From the NCBI GenBank assembly GCA_947683625.1, contig CANTUR010000281.1, positions 758,001-822,000 of the forward strand: 64,000 nt of DNA, read 5' to 3'. The notes beneath the pieces are model-generated. The model saw only the letters and a program-made list of their open reading frames with translations, was not told where the DNA came from and did not search any database. Shown here one piece after another: positions 1-9,824 of this stretch; position 1 is the first letter of the stretch, and every line of letters starts with the position of its first letter. The translations under genes were made by a program, and so were the position numbers. The stretch is from Mallotus nudiflorus. Lineage: Eukaryota; Streptophyta; Magnoliopsida; Malpighiales; Euphorbiaceae.

Positions 1-600
1 TATTGGAGGATTTTTTTTTTTTTGAGTTAGAATATGGCTACAAAGAAGAGTGTCAGTTTTCTAAAGGAAGCAGTTTTGGTGTTTGTGAGAGTAGATTTAA
101 TGCATATTTTTTTTGGATTGAGTTGTTACTTTAGATCAATGAATTATTGTTGTTTTCAATGGTTTTGCCGATCGTATCCGTTCTTTGAACTTGTATAGCA
201 TGTAAGTGCAGATTTTTATATTCTGTAAATTGTTGATTTGATATTTGTGATTTGGTTTCTGTTTTGATCTTAGTTTCTAGGATCTGTCCATGTTCATATA
301 AGTGGGTATCTTTTATGAAGCTTTCCTTTCAAAGCTTTCTATCTTGTCTGTTTGTTTATGCATATAATGGTTTGTTGGATGTAATTGTGGTTCAATTTCA
401 CCCTAACAATTTGCGTCTCCCGCAAATATTTTCATTTATCAACTTTTCTTAATTTGACAGTCCATAATTTTGTCATTCAGTATCTCATACTGAATCACCA
501 TTCTGCACTTGGTTCTGATTTACTCCTTTCTCTTGGAGTAATATGACTTTGATGAGGATGGATCTTTGGCGCATGCCTCATTTTGTTAACTTGCACTCTC
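1..600. other. AT-rich flank without a supported gene
   Basis: I see no gene I can support. The composition is more mixed than in the AT-rich block that follows, so this could be the untranslated end of a gene lying left of the window. A 66-codon open frame at 252-452 has no recognisable domain or codon bias. A short hairpin-forming sequence (ATTTGCG stem) lies near 410-428 and has an inverted partner near 668-686. Confidence 0.4.
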
Positions 601-619
601 CTTTTGTCCTTTTCAAAAA

Positions 620-1760
620 TCAACAATAGAAAACAACCAAAAAAAAAATTGAAATAATAAAAATTATTTGCGGGAGATGCAAATTAGTAATAATTTTTTG
701 TTGTTTTTTTTATTTTTAATAAAAATATAAATAAAATCAATAAAATTTTACAACGGTTGGTTTTTCAGTTACTTTTTTATTATTAATAATAAAATTAAGA
801 TTACAAATAAAATTTTTACTTTTATTAATACTAATAATATCAATAATAATTTTTGCGGTGTATTTCATAATTTTTTTTGTTGTTTTTAACAAAAATTAAC
901 AACCAAAAACAACTAAAAAATAAATGAAAACAACAAAAACAACAAAATAAAAAAATCAATAAAATTTTAAAGTTGTTGATTTTTTAATTACTTTTTTATT
1001 ATTAATAATAAAAAAAAGGTCATAAATAAAATTTTTACTTTTATTAGTATTAATAATATCAATAATAATTTTTCAATATATTTCATACTTTTTTTGTTTT
1101 TAACAAAAATAAAAAAATCAATAAAAATAATAGCCAAAACAACAAAAAATAATTGAACACAATAACTGAAACAATAAAACAAAAAAAAATTTACAGTTTT
1201 TTATTTTTGTTGCAATTTGTTGTTTTTTCATTATTAATAATAAAATTAAGACCATAAATAAAATTTTTACTCTTATTATTATTAATAATAAAAATAATAA
1301 TTTTTTGATACATTTCATAATTTTTTTTTTGGTAGCTATTTGTTGTTTTTTTATAATAAAAACAAGAACTGAAAAAAAGAAAACCAAAATAATAAAAATA
1401 AAAAACAACCAAAAGAAAACAAAAAAATTATAAATATATAAAAAAATTACTTTTATTATTAATACTAATAAAAGTAAAAATTTTATTGAAAAAAATTATT
1501 AAAGACTATGGGTAATTTTTAATTTAATTAACTTAATTTTTATATACTAAATAATTTTAAATAATTATTCTAAATAATGATAAGTTTCAAAATAAACAAA
1601 ACTGTTATATAAAATTATTTAAAATATAAAAAATTAAATAAATATATACAATTAACTTCAATTGAAAATAATAATAAATATATAAATAAATTAAATAAAT
1701 ACATAAAACAAAAAAAAAAGTCTTATAAATTTAAGTAACTCACAAGTGTCATAGACATTC
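620..1760. repeat. AT-rich degenerate tandem repeat, copy block A
   Basis: A unit of about 220-230 bp recurs. It contains AACAACAAAAA runs, then a TTGTTGATTTTT-like segment, then AATTTTTACTTTTATTA and ATTTCATAATTTTTT. The marker AATTTTTACT occurs near 811, 1030 and 1262, giving periods of about 219 and 232 bp. The block ends in a segment starting ACTATGGGTAATTTTTA (about 1506) that is also found at 16138 in block B, in the same orientation. Open frames here are low-complexity artefacts. Confidence 0.7.
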
Positions 1761-1883
1761 AATAATTTATTGTTAATTATTTTTTAAGGAAAAAATAAAC
1801 AAAAGGCTCTCGAGTAGGCAAAATTGGTTTTTAACATTTTATTTTAGAAACTAATTTTGAGTAATCAACATAAAAGTGTAAAT

Positions 1884-2176
1884 TGTTGTGAAATAAAGAT
1901 TGAATTATTTATTTTGTTATAGAACTAAACTTGAATTTAGTAGTATTTAACTAGAAGAAAAATATTTTATAATAGAATGATTTTGAGAGAATTTAGAGAG
2001 AGTTTGGAGAGAATTTAGAGAACTATAATATTGAAAGAATTTGGAGAGTAATCTATCTTTTGTTCTTCTTAACCACCTCATTAATGAATTTCAATCCCTT
2101 TATATAGAGATTTTCTTTTCACTATTTGAGAACTATTCTCTCACAAGCAATATATTGTTCATTCACATTCATAATA
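1884..2176 (-). repeat. 3' LTR of the copia element
   Basis: This 293-bp LTR begins TGTTGTGAAATAAAG in plus orientation and ends CATTCATAATA. It pairs with 7712-8004 and differs from it by three transitions (near 1907, 2126 and 2156). TAAAT lies immediately to its left as target duplication. The polypurine tract begins directly to its right. Confidence 0.95.
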
Positions 2177-2316
2177 CTCCCCCTTGAATAACAATATTTT
2201 GCAACTGCCTCGTTAAAACCTTGCTAAATAAAACCTAGTGGGAAAAAATTTAGCTTAAGAAAAAAGAGTACAGTGCATGATTTTCTCCCCCTCAAGTTGA
2301 TATGTATAATCTTCCT

Positions 2317-2810
2317 TCACATAGTATGCAGATATCGCATTCCAATATCGTGAACGTGCTTTCTAAAGATTGTAGTTGGAAGTGTCTTTGTGAAAAGATC
2401 AGCTGAATTATGGCTAGACTGAATATACTTGATATCTATATGATTGTCTTTTATTAGCTCTTGAGTGTATGAAAAGAATCTTGGAGGTATATGTTTGGTT
2501 CTATCATTTTTGATATATCCTTCCCTTAACTGTGCAATGCATGCTGCATTATCTTCATATAAAATTGTTGGACTTTTGTTGACTAGAAAACCACAAGATT
2601 CTTCAATATGATGTGTCATTGATCTAAGCCACACACACTCTCTACTTGCTTCATGTAGTGCAATAATTTCAGAATGATTTGAGGAAGTAGTGACAAGCGT
2701 TTATTTCTGGGAACGTCAAGAAATTGCAGTTCCATTATTTGTGAACACATAGCCTGTTTGAGATTTCGCTTTATGAGGATCAGATAAATGCCCTGCATCT
2801 GCATAATCAA
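2317..2810 (-). pseudogene. copia RNase H (pol C-terminus), broken
   Basis: Two stretches (2616-2810 and 2317-2634) match the copia RNase H end. Visible are YADAGHLSDPHKAKS-type and EDNAACIAQ segments, TKHI, and the closing ADLFTKTLP motif that ends copia polyproteins. At least two in-frame stops lie near 2700-2725, one of them a TGA where the family has tryptophan. The frame continues from the reverse transcriptase to its right. It would act inside the virus-like particle, degrading RNA from RNA-DNA hybrids, but cannot be made as one protein here. Confidence 0.85.
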
Positions 2811-2895
2811 TCAATTCTTGTTTTGAATTGTTAGAATAAAATAAACCCAAATCAACATTTCCTCGAAGGTATCGAAGTATATGTTTGACCCCTTT

Positions 2896-3849
2896 CTAAT
2901 GCCTTTTTGTTGGAGCTGAACTGAACCTCGCTAATAAATTGACTGCAAAAGAAATGTCAGGTCTAGTACAATTAGCAAGATACATTAGAGCTCCAATGGC
3001 ACTGAGATATGGAAATTCAGGACCAAGAATTTCTTCATTTTCTTCACAGGGTCGAAATGGATCAGTTTCAATATTGAGTGATCTAACGACCATTGGAGTA
3101 CTTAAAGGATTTGCTTTATCCATATTAAAGCGTTTCAAGATCTTTTCTGTGTAATTTGATTGATGCACGAATATCCCATTGTGCATTTACTTAATTTGTA
3201 AACCAAGACAATACTTGGTTTTTCCAAGATCTTTCATTTCAAATTCTTCCTTTAAGTATACTGTTGCTTCATGGATCTCATTTTCTGTTCCAATGATATT
3301 CAAATCATCAACATATACAGCTATAATCACAAATCCGGAAATTGTTTTCTTAATAAAAATGTATGGGCATATAATATTACTCACATATCCTTTATTAATC
3401 AAATAATCGCTTAAACGATTATACCATATGCGCCCAGACTGTTTTAACCCATATAAAGATCTCTGGAGCTTGATCGAATACATTTCTTTGGGTTTTGTAC
3501 TTAATGCTTCAGGGATTTTCATATAAATGTCACTATCAAGTGATCCATACAAATAAGCAGTCACAACATCCATAAGACGCATTTCTAATTTCTTAGAAAC
3601 TACTAGGCTAATCAGATACCTGAACGTAATTGCATCCATAACAGGAGAATACGCTTCATCATAATCAATTCCTGGCCTTTGTGAAAAATCTTGAGCTACA
3701 AGTCTAGCTTTGTACCTTATTATTTCATTTTTCTCATTTCTCTTTCGTACAAAGACCCACTTGTATCCTACAGGTTTCACATTTTTAGGCATAGGAATAA
3801 TTGGCCCAAAAACATTTAGTTTGTTTAGTGAGTCTAATTCAGCCTGCAT
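2896..3849 (-). pseudogene. copia reverse transcriptase, broken
   Basis: The 220-codon segment 3187-3849 starts at the conserved Y/GYKWVF region and holds the YVDDLNIIG catalytic motif of copia RTs, plus LYGLKQSGRIWY. An in-frame TAA near 3184-3186 separates it from the last RT part (2896-3186). A TAG sits near 2893-2895 where tryptophan is usual. Another in-frame stop lies upstream of 3849. The enzyme would copy element RNA into cDNA. The stops make it non-functional unless supplied by another copy. Confidence 0.9.
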
Positions 3850-4022
3850 AGCATCTTTCTATTTTATCCAATCATGCCTATTTTGACATTCCATGACTGA
3901 TTTTGGTTCAGGATCATCTTTGTCATTTATGATTTCACATGCAACAACATATGACAATGTTTCATGACTTTCTTTATTTTCTATTTCTTCAGGGATATTT
4001 TCCTTGCTATCAATATGATTAT

Positions 4023-4679
4023 CTATTCCCTTTCTCTTTCGAGGATTTTATCCTTAGAACCAATTGGTCTTCCACGCTTCTGGCGTGTTTTAGACTCATG
4101 AGTGTCTTTATTCTCAAGTTTTATTTCTGGAATTTCAATACGAGCAGGAGCATTGGCTGCTGGTATATATGATTTAGTCACTCTTTTTGTATCAGTAAAT
4201 GCATCTGACAATTGATTTGCAATTGCTTGTAAGTGCACAATCTTTTGCACTTCTAATTCACATTATTTTATGTGAGGATCCAGATGTAATAATGATGGTT
4301 CATTCCATGAAATATCCCTTTTCCCTTCTTTCTCCCCTTTTCCTAATGTTGGGAAAATAACCTCATTAAATTGGCAATCAGCAAAACGTGCTATAAAAAC
4401 ATCACCAGTTAGAGGTTCAAGATATCTAATAATCGAGGGTGTTTCAAACCCAATATAAATTCCCAATCTTCGTTGAGAACCCATTTTTGTGCGCTGAGGT
4501 GGCGCAATGGGTACATATACTGCACAACCAAAAATTTTGAGATGGGAAATATTTGGCTCTTGACCAAATGCCAATTGTAGTGGGGAGTATTTATGATATG
4601 CACTAGGTCTGATGCGAATTAATGAAGTAGCATGTAGGATTGCATGACCCCAAACTGAAATGGGAAGCTTTGTTCTCAT
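4023..4679 (-). pseudogene. copia integrase C-terminus and linker, broken
   Basis: The segment 4263-4679 is the integrase C-terminal part, with the hallmark LQLAFGQEPNISHLKIFGCAVYV stretch followed by an IGF(E)-type motif. An in-frame stop near 4260 leads into 4023-4250, a hydrophilic linker with QKRGRPIGSKDK. A one-base loss near 4047-4051 then shifts the frame before the RT. The segment is normally continuous with protease and core integrase to its right. Confidence 0.85.
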
Positions 4680-4706
4680 TATTAATGGTCTAGCAATAAG
4701 CTGAAG

Positions 4707-5717
4707 TCATTTAATCAATGATTCAGCTAAACCATTTTGAGTATGTACATGGGCAACAGGATGCTCAACAATGATCCCAGTAGACATACAATAATCATTG
4801 AATGCTTGAGATGTAAATTCACCAGCATTATCAAGTCTTACCCTCTTGATTGTATAATCAAGGAATTGTGCTCGTAATTTAATAATTTCAGCAAGCAACC
4901 TTGCAAATGCAATATTACGAGTTGACAATAGACAAACATATGACCATCTACTAGATGCATCAATTAATACCATAAAATATCTGAATGGTCCACATGGTGG
5001 GTGAATTGGCCCACATATATCACCTTGAATTCTTTCAAGAAACATAGGTGATTCATTTTGAATTTTAGATGGTGAAGGTCTCAAGATTAATTTTTCGAGA
5101 GAACAAGCTATACATGGCATTTCATTTGATTGAGGAATTCTTTGCCCCTTCAAGGGATGCCCATGTGAATTCTCAATTATCCTTCGCATCATTACTGATC
5201 CAGGATGACCTAATCTGTCATGCCATAAATTTATTATTGAAGGATCATAAGATTTTTCTTTTACTGCCATATTTGATTCAATTACATGTATATGCATGTA
5301 ATGCAATCCAGTAGGGAATTTTGGCAGTCTTTCCAATACTTTCATTTTTTCTGATTCATAGGAAACTATATTTAAATATTTGTTACCATTTATAGTAATA
5401 GATTGGGTATCACACCCATTTCGATATATGTCATCAAAACTCAACAAATTTCTTGTTGATTTTGGTGAAAATAAAGCTTCATCAATTATACACTTTGTTC
5501 CATTTGGTAACATAAATTTAGCTTTGCCAATTCCTTCAATCAGATCTACAGGACCTGATATTATTTTTACAACTGCCTTTATGGACTTTATTTCAGAGAA
5601 ATAATCTCTATTTTTCAAGATAGTATGTGTAGTACCACTATCTGGTATGCAGAGATCTCCAATATTGTCTTTATGTTGAGTACAATCCATATTAAACTTC
5701 AAAATAGATAAACACAA
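4707..5717 (-). pseudogene. copia protease plus GAG-pre-integrase and core integrase
   Basis: An open stretch of 336 codons. It shows the aspartic protease motif DSGTT (around residues 24-28), then the pre-integrase zinc-binding region with HDRLGHPG (around residue 165), then core integrase with GDICGP, FRYFMVLIDASSR, RLDNAGEF and NGLAESLIK. These include the aspartates and the glutamate expected of a DDE integrase. It ends in an in-frame TGA directly after the last of these, where the family reads on. It lies in a different frame from gag, 137 bp away. Confidence 0.9.
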
Positions 5718-5854
5718 AATTAATCAATTAAGGTAAAAACATAAAATAATTGTAAAGTAGGACATTTTATTTAATTTAAAAATAACATACATAACAATAA
5801 CATATTCTTCAGAATCAAATAAGTAATAACAATATACTTAAAATTAGAGATGTC

Positions 5855-6859
5855 TCAATTTCCATTGTCAGTAAAATCATCAGTAAAATCAGAAACATCT
5901 AGATGAGTTGTATCATTAACATGAGTATGATGCTCATTGAAGTTTATTTCCTTTTCTTTGCCTTTCAATGATGTCTTATAAAGTTGGCAAAGATTTGGTG
6001 GTGTTCGACAAATTCGTGACCAGTGTCCTTTACTACCACATTTGAAACACACAGTTTCAGACTTATGTTGAGGCCTTTCTTGAACACCACTGATAACTGA
6101 TTTTAACTTCTTTTGAGGTTGAGTCTGAATTTGTTGTGGAGTATTATTATATTTATTTCCACGACCATGGCCAAAGAATTGACCTCTTCCACGTCCATGA
6201 CCTCTACCTTTCCCACATCCACAGCTATTGTAATTTTTATATCTGGAATAATTTGTAGCATTTGCTTCTGGAAATGCTATTGAGCCAGTGGGACGGGACT
6301 GATGATTTTTCATCAAGAGTTCATTATTTTTCTCAGCTACCAGTAGGCATGAAATTAGTTCAGAATATTTTTTAAATTTCTGCATCCTGTATTGTTGTTG
6401 CAGTGTAACATTTGATGCATGAAATATGGAGTAAGTTTTTTCCAGCATATCCTCATCTGTGACTGTCTGTCCACAGAATTTTAATTGTAATACTATTCTG
6501 AACATTGCAGAATTATAGTCACTCACTTTTTTAAAATCTTGAAAGCGTAAAGCTCTCCATTCATCAGTGACTACTGGTAGTATTACATCTCTTTGATGAT
6601 CATATCTGTCTTTTAGATCCTTCCAAAGAACACTTGGATCTTTGACAGTCAAATATTCACATTTTAATCCTTCATCAAGATGACGACGGAGAAAAATTAT
6701 AAACTTAGCCTTATCTTGCAATGAGGCGTTATTATTTTCTTTTATGGTATCAATTAACCCCATTGATTGAAGATGCATTTCTACATCTAGAATCCAAGAC
6801 ATATAATTTTTTCCCGTGATGTCAAGAGCAACGAACTCAAGCTTTGCTAGATTTGTCAT
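5855..6859 (-). CDS. copia Gag-like nucleocapsid protein
   Basis: A single intact frame of 334 codons, the only unbroken gene of this element. The N-terminus (MTNLAKLEFVALDITG, then NYMSW) is the usual start of plant copia gag. The middle matches the UBN2/retrotransposon gag region (LKDRYDHQ). A Gly/Arg-rich GRGHGRGRG stretch follows, then one CCHC zinc knuckle (CFKCGSKGHWSRIC) near residue 273. It would package element RNA. The ATG at 6857-6859 fits the family start and lies 850 bp inside the 5' LTR. An intact gag with a broken pol suits a copy mobilised by enzymes from elsewhere. Confidence 0.9.
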   Translation of the reverse strand: MTNLAKLEFVALDITGKNYMSWILDVEMHLQSMGLIDTIKENNNASLQDKAKFIIFLRRHLDEGLKCEYLTVKDPSVLWKDLKDRYDHQRDVILPVVTDEWRALRFQDFKKVSDYNSAMFRIVLQLKFCGQTVTDEDMLEKTYSIFHASNVTLQQQYRMQKFKKYSELISCLLVAEKNNELLMKNHQSRPTGSIAFPEANATNYSRYKNYNSCGCGKGRGHGRGRGQFFGHGRGNKYNNTPQQIQTQPQKKLKSVISGVQERPQHKSETVCFKCGSKGHWSRICRTPPNLCQLYKTSLKGKEKEINFNEHHTHVNDTTHLDVSDFTDDFTDNGN

Positions 6860-7711
6860 TATGATAACTAATAAAAAAAATAACTCAATTAGAATTCATA
6901 AATTTGATGACTACTAAAAAAAATCAAACATGATCAGAATTTACTAATTAATTATATCATGAATGAATATTGCAAGAAATAATAGTGGTACAAAAAATGA
7001 TACAATAATACTTAAAATTATATCAAATAGAAAATCATCTTCCATATTAATTATTCCTAAAACTATTATAATAGTCATGATCAAAACACAAATATAAATA
7101 TACCAAATCATGTTTACAATTTAGAGTAAAGAGAGAAAGAGAAAATGTATGAATTTGTGTGAATGAATAGAATTTATAGCTCATCTATTTATAATGAAAA
7201 ATATAGCCGTTTATTACCGTTATATTACCATTGATAATAAAAATATAGCCGTTAGAATTTTTTTTTTTAATATAATATATTGAGAAATAAATTATATAAA
7301 GTAAAATCAATAAATAATGTTGATATGATTATTTATAGCAAGTGAGTTAACATAACGATATGTATAAATATGAGGCAAAACCGTCCATTAATATAAAATG
7401 GGGTATAGCCTTCCATTAACATAAATAATAAAAAAAATAAATGTGCATAAATATAAATTGGTAGGAGACATAGCCATCCATAAGGTTAGAACCATTTCTA
7501 GCAATATTTGCATCAATGGTGTAGTTAGTAAAACAAAATAAAAATAACAATTAATATAAAGTTAGATTGAAGAAATAAATATAAATATATAAATTAGTAG
7601 GAGGCATAGTCATCCATGATAATATATAATCAACTAATATATTCATAAATATTAAATATTAAGAAATATGTACCTTATTGTTTTCATCGAGAGCTCTTCA
7701 TGCTGATAACG
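6860..7711 (-). other. copia 5' leader between LTR and gag
   Basis: This AT-rich, non-coding 850-bp leader sits between the 5' LTR and gag and would carry packaging signals. Immediately inside the 5' LTR the minus strand reads GTTATCAGCATGAAGAGC. It occupies the primer-binding site position but is not the standard initiator-Met match TGGTATCAGAGC, so the primer is uncertain. Phrases such as GCATAGCCATCCAT recur a few times between 7370 and 7620. Confidence 0.6.
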
Positions 7712-8004
7712 TGTTGTGAAATAAAGATTGAATTACTTATTTTGTTATAGAACTAAACTTGAATTTAGTAGTATTTAACTAGAAGAAAAATATTTTATAA
7801 TAGAATGATTTTGAGAGAATTTAGAGAGAGTTTGGAGAGAATTTAGAGAACTATAATATTGAAAGAATTTGGAGAGTAATCTATCTTTTGTTCTTCTTAA
7901 CCACCTCATTAATGAATTTCAATCCCTTTATATAGAGATTTTCTTTTCACTATTTAAGAACTATTCTCTCACAAGCAATATATTATTCATTCACATTCAT
8001 AATA
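7712..8004 (-). repeat. 5' LTR of the copia element
   Basis: The partner of 1884-2176 at the same length of 293 bp, followed by target duplication TAAAT (8005-8009). Being the 5' LTR of a minus-strand element, it would hold the element promoter. A CTATATAAAGGGATTG-like TATA motif is visible on the minus strand near 7923-7938. Confidence 0.95.
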
Positions 8005-8009
8005 TAAAT

Positions 8010-8450
8010 ATTGTTTGTTTTTATTAGCGAGTGAGCTTGTTTAAAAGCAATGACAGGCAAAAATGGAGATTTAGAGGGCTTGTGCTAATTGTTAAAAAAA
8101 AAATAGAGGGAGTGTGTTGTACAACAAGAAGAGAGTACGTGCCATGGAAGAAGCTATAAAAAGACAAACATATGCTTCTTGCCATATTCTCAAACTCTCT
8201 CACACACACTCTTTTTGACCACTATTCTCCTCTAGCTGCAACAGTGGGATTGGGAGCTCTCTTGTGAACAAAGAAATAAAAAAAATTAAATTATTGATCA
8301 CCGCTCTCTCTTTCTCTTTCCTTACTGTCAAGATGACGCGCAACCCCTTTCACTACAATACGAAAGAAGTAGCAGTAGAAGCAACCTAACCTTTTGTTTT
8401 TGTTTGAAACAGGCACAGCGCTTTGTTCGAAAATAAAAAGAAACAGCCAC
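8010..8450 (+). promoter_or_regulatory. Promoter-like and 5'-UTR-like stretch upstream of a gag fragment
   Basis: A TATA-like CTATAAAAAG lies near 8153-8162. A CT-rich leader with CTCTCACACACACT follows, then a tiny frame starting ATGACGCGC at 8332. Next comes a branch-point-like CTAAC, a T-rich tract and an acceptor-like TTTGAAACAG ending near 8412. Together this looks like the 5' end of a plant transcript unit with an intron acceptor. No downstream host exon is recognised, because the following sequence is gypsy gag. Inferred from composition and order only. Confidence 0.35.
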
Positions 8451-8454
8451 AGTG

Positions 8455-8880
8455 AACGACAAAAAAGCAAGACCTGGTCTAAACAAAGACATATCTGATC
8501 GAGTAGATTTACACAAATATGAAGATTTAGAAGAGATGATGCACATGGCCGTCAAGATAGAAAGGCAACTCCAAGGAAGAGGGGCGATAAGGTACAATTC
8601 CAAATCCTATTCTAATCCTAATTTTAATTGGAAAAAAAATGGAAAGAGTGATTATAGGGGTGGGAATAAGGTTGCTCATGAGGTTGCTAAAGGAAAGACA
8701 GATTCGATCTCTAAGGACAAAATCAAAACCGATGAGCCTAAAGGGAGAAATAGAGACATTAAGTGTTGTAAGTGTCAAGGAGTAGGTCATGTGAGCAAAG
8801 ATTGCCCTAATAAGAGAACTATGACCATAAGGAATGGGAAAATTGTGACTGATGAAGAAGAGGGCAATAATGAAAGCTAA
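8455..8880 (+). pseudogene. Ty3/gypsy gag fragment with zinc knuckle
   Basis: About 140 codons matching the end of a plant Ty3/gypsy Gag. Seen are GLNKDISDRVDLHKY and DLEEMMHMAVKIERQL (end of the retrotransposon gag domain), a basic Ser/Asn/Lys-rich linker, and a CCHC knuckle CCKCQGVGHVSKDCP followed by NKRTM and an acidic tail. No ATG precedes the match in frame; the only upstream start-like codon is GTG at 8452. The match begins and ends abruptly, with no protease or RT beside it, so this is an isolated fragment. The frame is intact, which is slightly surprising for a dead fragment. Confidence 0.8.
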
Positions 8881-9030
8881 TGTTGCCAGAAGCACGCCAG
8901 AAGACAGACTAAAACTGAAAGAAAAGATGAACAAAAGGCTACAATTGAGAAGTGAAAAAAAAAAATTGAACAGAACCACAAACGAAATTAAATTGGTCAA
9001 TTGACTACTGAGAGAAATTTTCTGAAAAAA

Positions 9031-9824
9031 TAAATAAATAAATAATTTGATTAAAAACTTACTTCCAATTATCAACTACCTACTATCAGTTTTCATGGAC
9101 TAGTATTATTTAAGTTCTGCGGTACTAACGAACTTGGACAAGAATGGGTTTCATTTAATACTAACATGAAATACCAAATGGAATTCAATTGCACACCGAT
9201 ATATCCTTTTGCCTTGCATCCATTATTTCTGTTGGTAGAATACTCGGCTGTCAGCACCTACAAGAATACAACTCCACTTGCAATTAAAAATTATATTCCT
9301 TCAAGCTACTGCAATCATCAGCAGCTATAAAGCCATCCAACGAACTCCTGTTGCTCAACACCACCACAACCATATAATTTCCACCAGCCAAACTTGAAAG
9401 AATCAAAATATGGTAAAAATACAATAATGATAATAAAAATAAAAAGAAAGATCTCAAGCTTTCACATATGCAACATAAATATTCTCATATACCATATGCA
9501 TCCAGAAAAAGAGTGGACAGAAGAAAATGTATCCCCCCATCTGCCCATTATTTTTGGTTGTCTTGACGGGGGACATCGTGATCCTAACATCAACGAGAAA
9601 TTTCATATACTGATCATCTATCTAACAAAAGGTATTCATGATAGGAAGGATGAAAACAAAACCATCCCTCCAGAGCCAAATTAGCCCAAATTCAAGTTCT
9701 CAATGTAAACAAAAAAGAATAATCTTCATTGCCTTGGGAGAGTCATCAATCAATCCTATGTTTATTATCCTATAGTTTTCCCAGCTCTGACAACACAACA
9801 AAATAAATCAGCTATCTTCTGACA
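9031..9824 (-). other. Intergenic DNA and probable 3' UTR of the phosphate carrier gene
   Basis: No gene found. The part nearest the carrier stop codon (about 9400-9824) is likely its 3' untranslated region. AATAAA occurs on the minus strand at 9761-9766. The remainder is ordinary intergenic sequence. A 96-codon plus-strand frame at 9394-9684 has no recognisable domain. Confidence 0.4.

Larger units (their letters stand above)
1884..8004 (-). mobile_element. Complete Ty1/copia LTR retrotransposon, coding-defective
   Basis: A 6121-bp element on the minus strand, bounded by 293-bp direct LTRs (1884-2176 and 7712-8004) and a perfect 5-bp target duplication TAAAT (1879-1883 and 8005-8009). The internal order, read on the minus strand, is gag, protease, integrase, reverse transcriptase, RNase H. 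Integrase before RT defines Ty1/copia. A polypurine tract (AAGGGGGAG on the minus strand) abuts the 3' LTR at 2177. By eye the LTRs differ at only three positions, so insertion was recent. Pol nevertheless carries several in-frame stops and at least one frameshift, so this copy cannot make its own enzymes. The lineage within copia was not determined. Confidence 0.95.

Noticed and set aside
252..452. 66-codon plus-strand open frame
   Set aside because: No domain, no codon bias and no context; likely chance.
8527..9075. 182-codon minus-strand open frame
   Set aside because: Shadow of the gag fragment on the other strand and low-complexity sequence; hydrophobic by composition.
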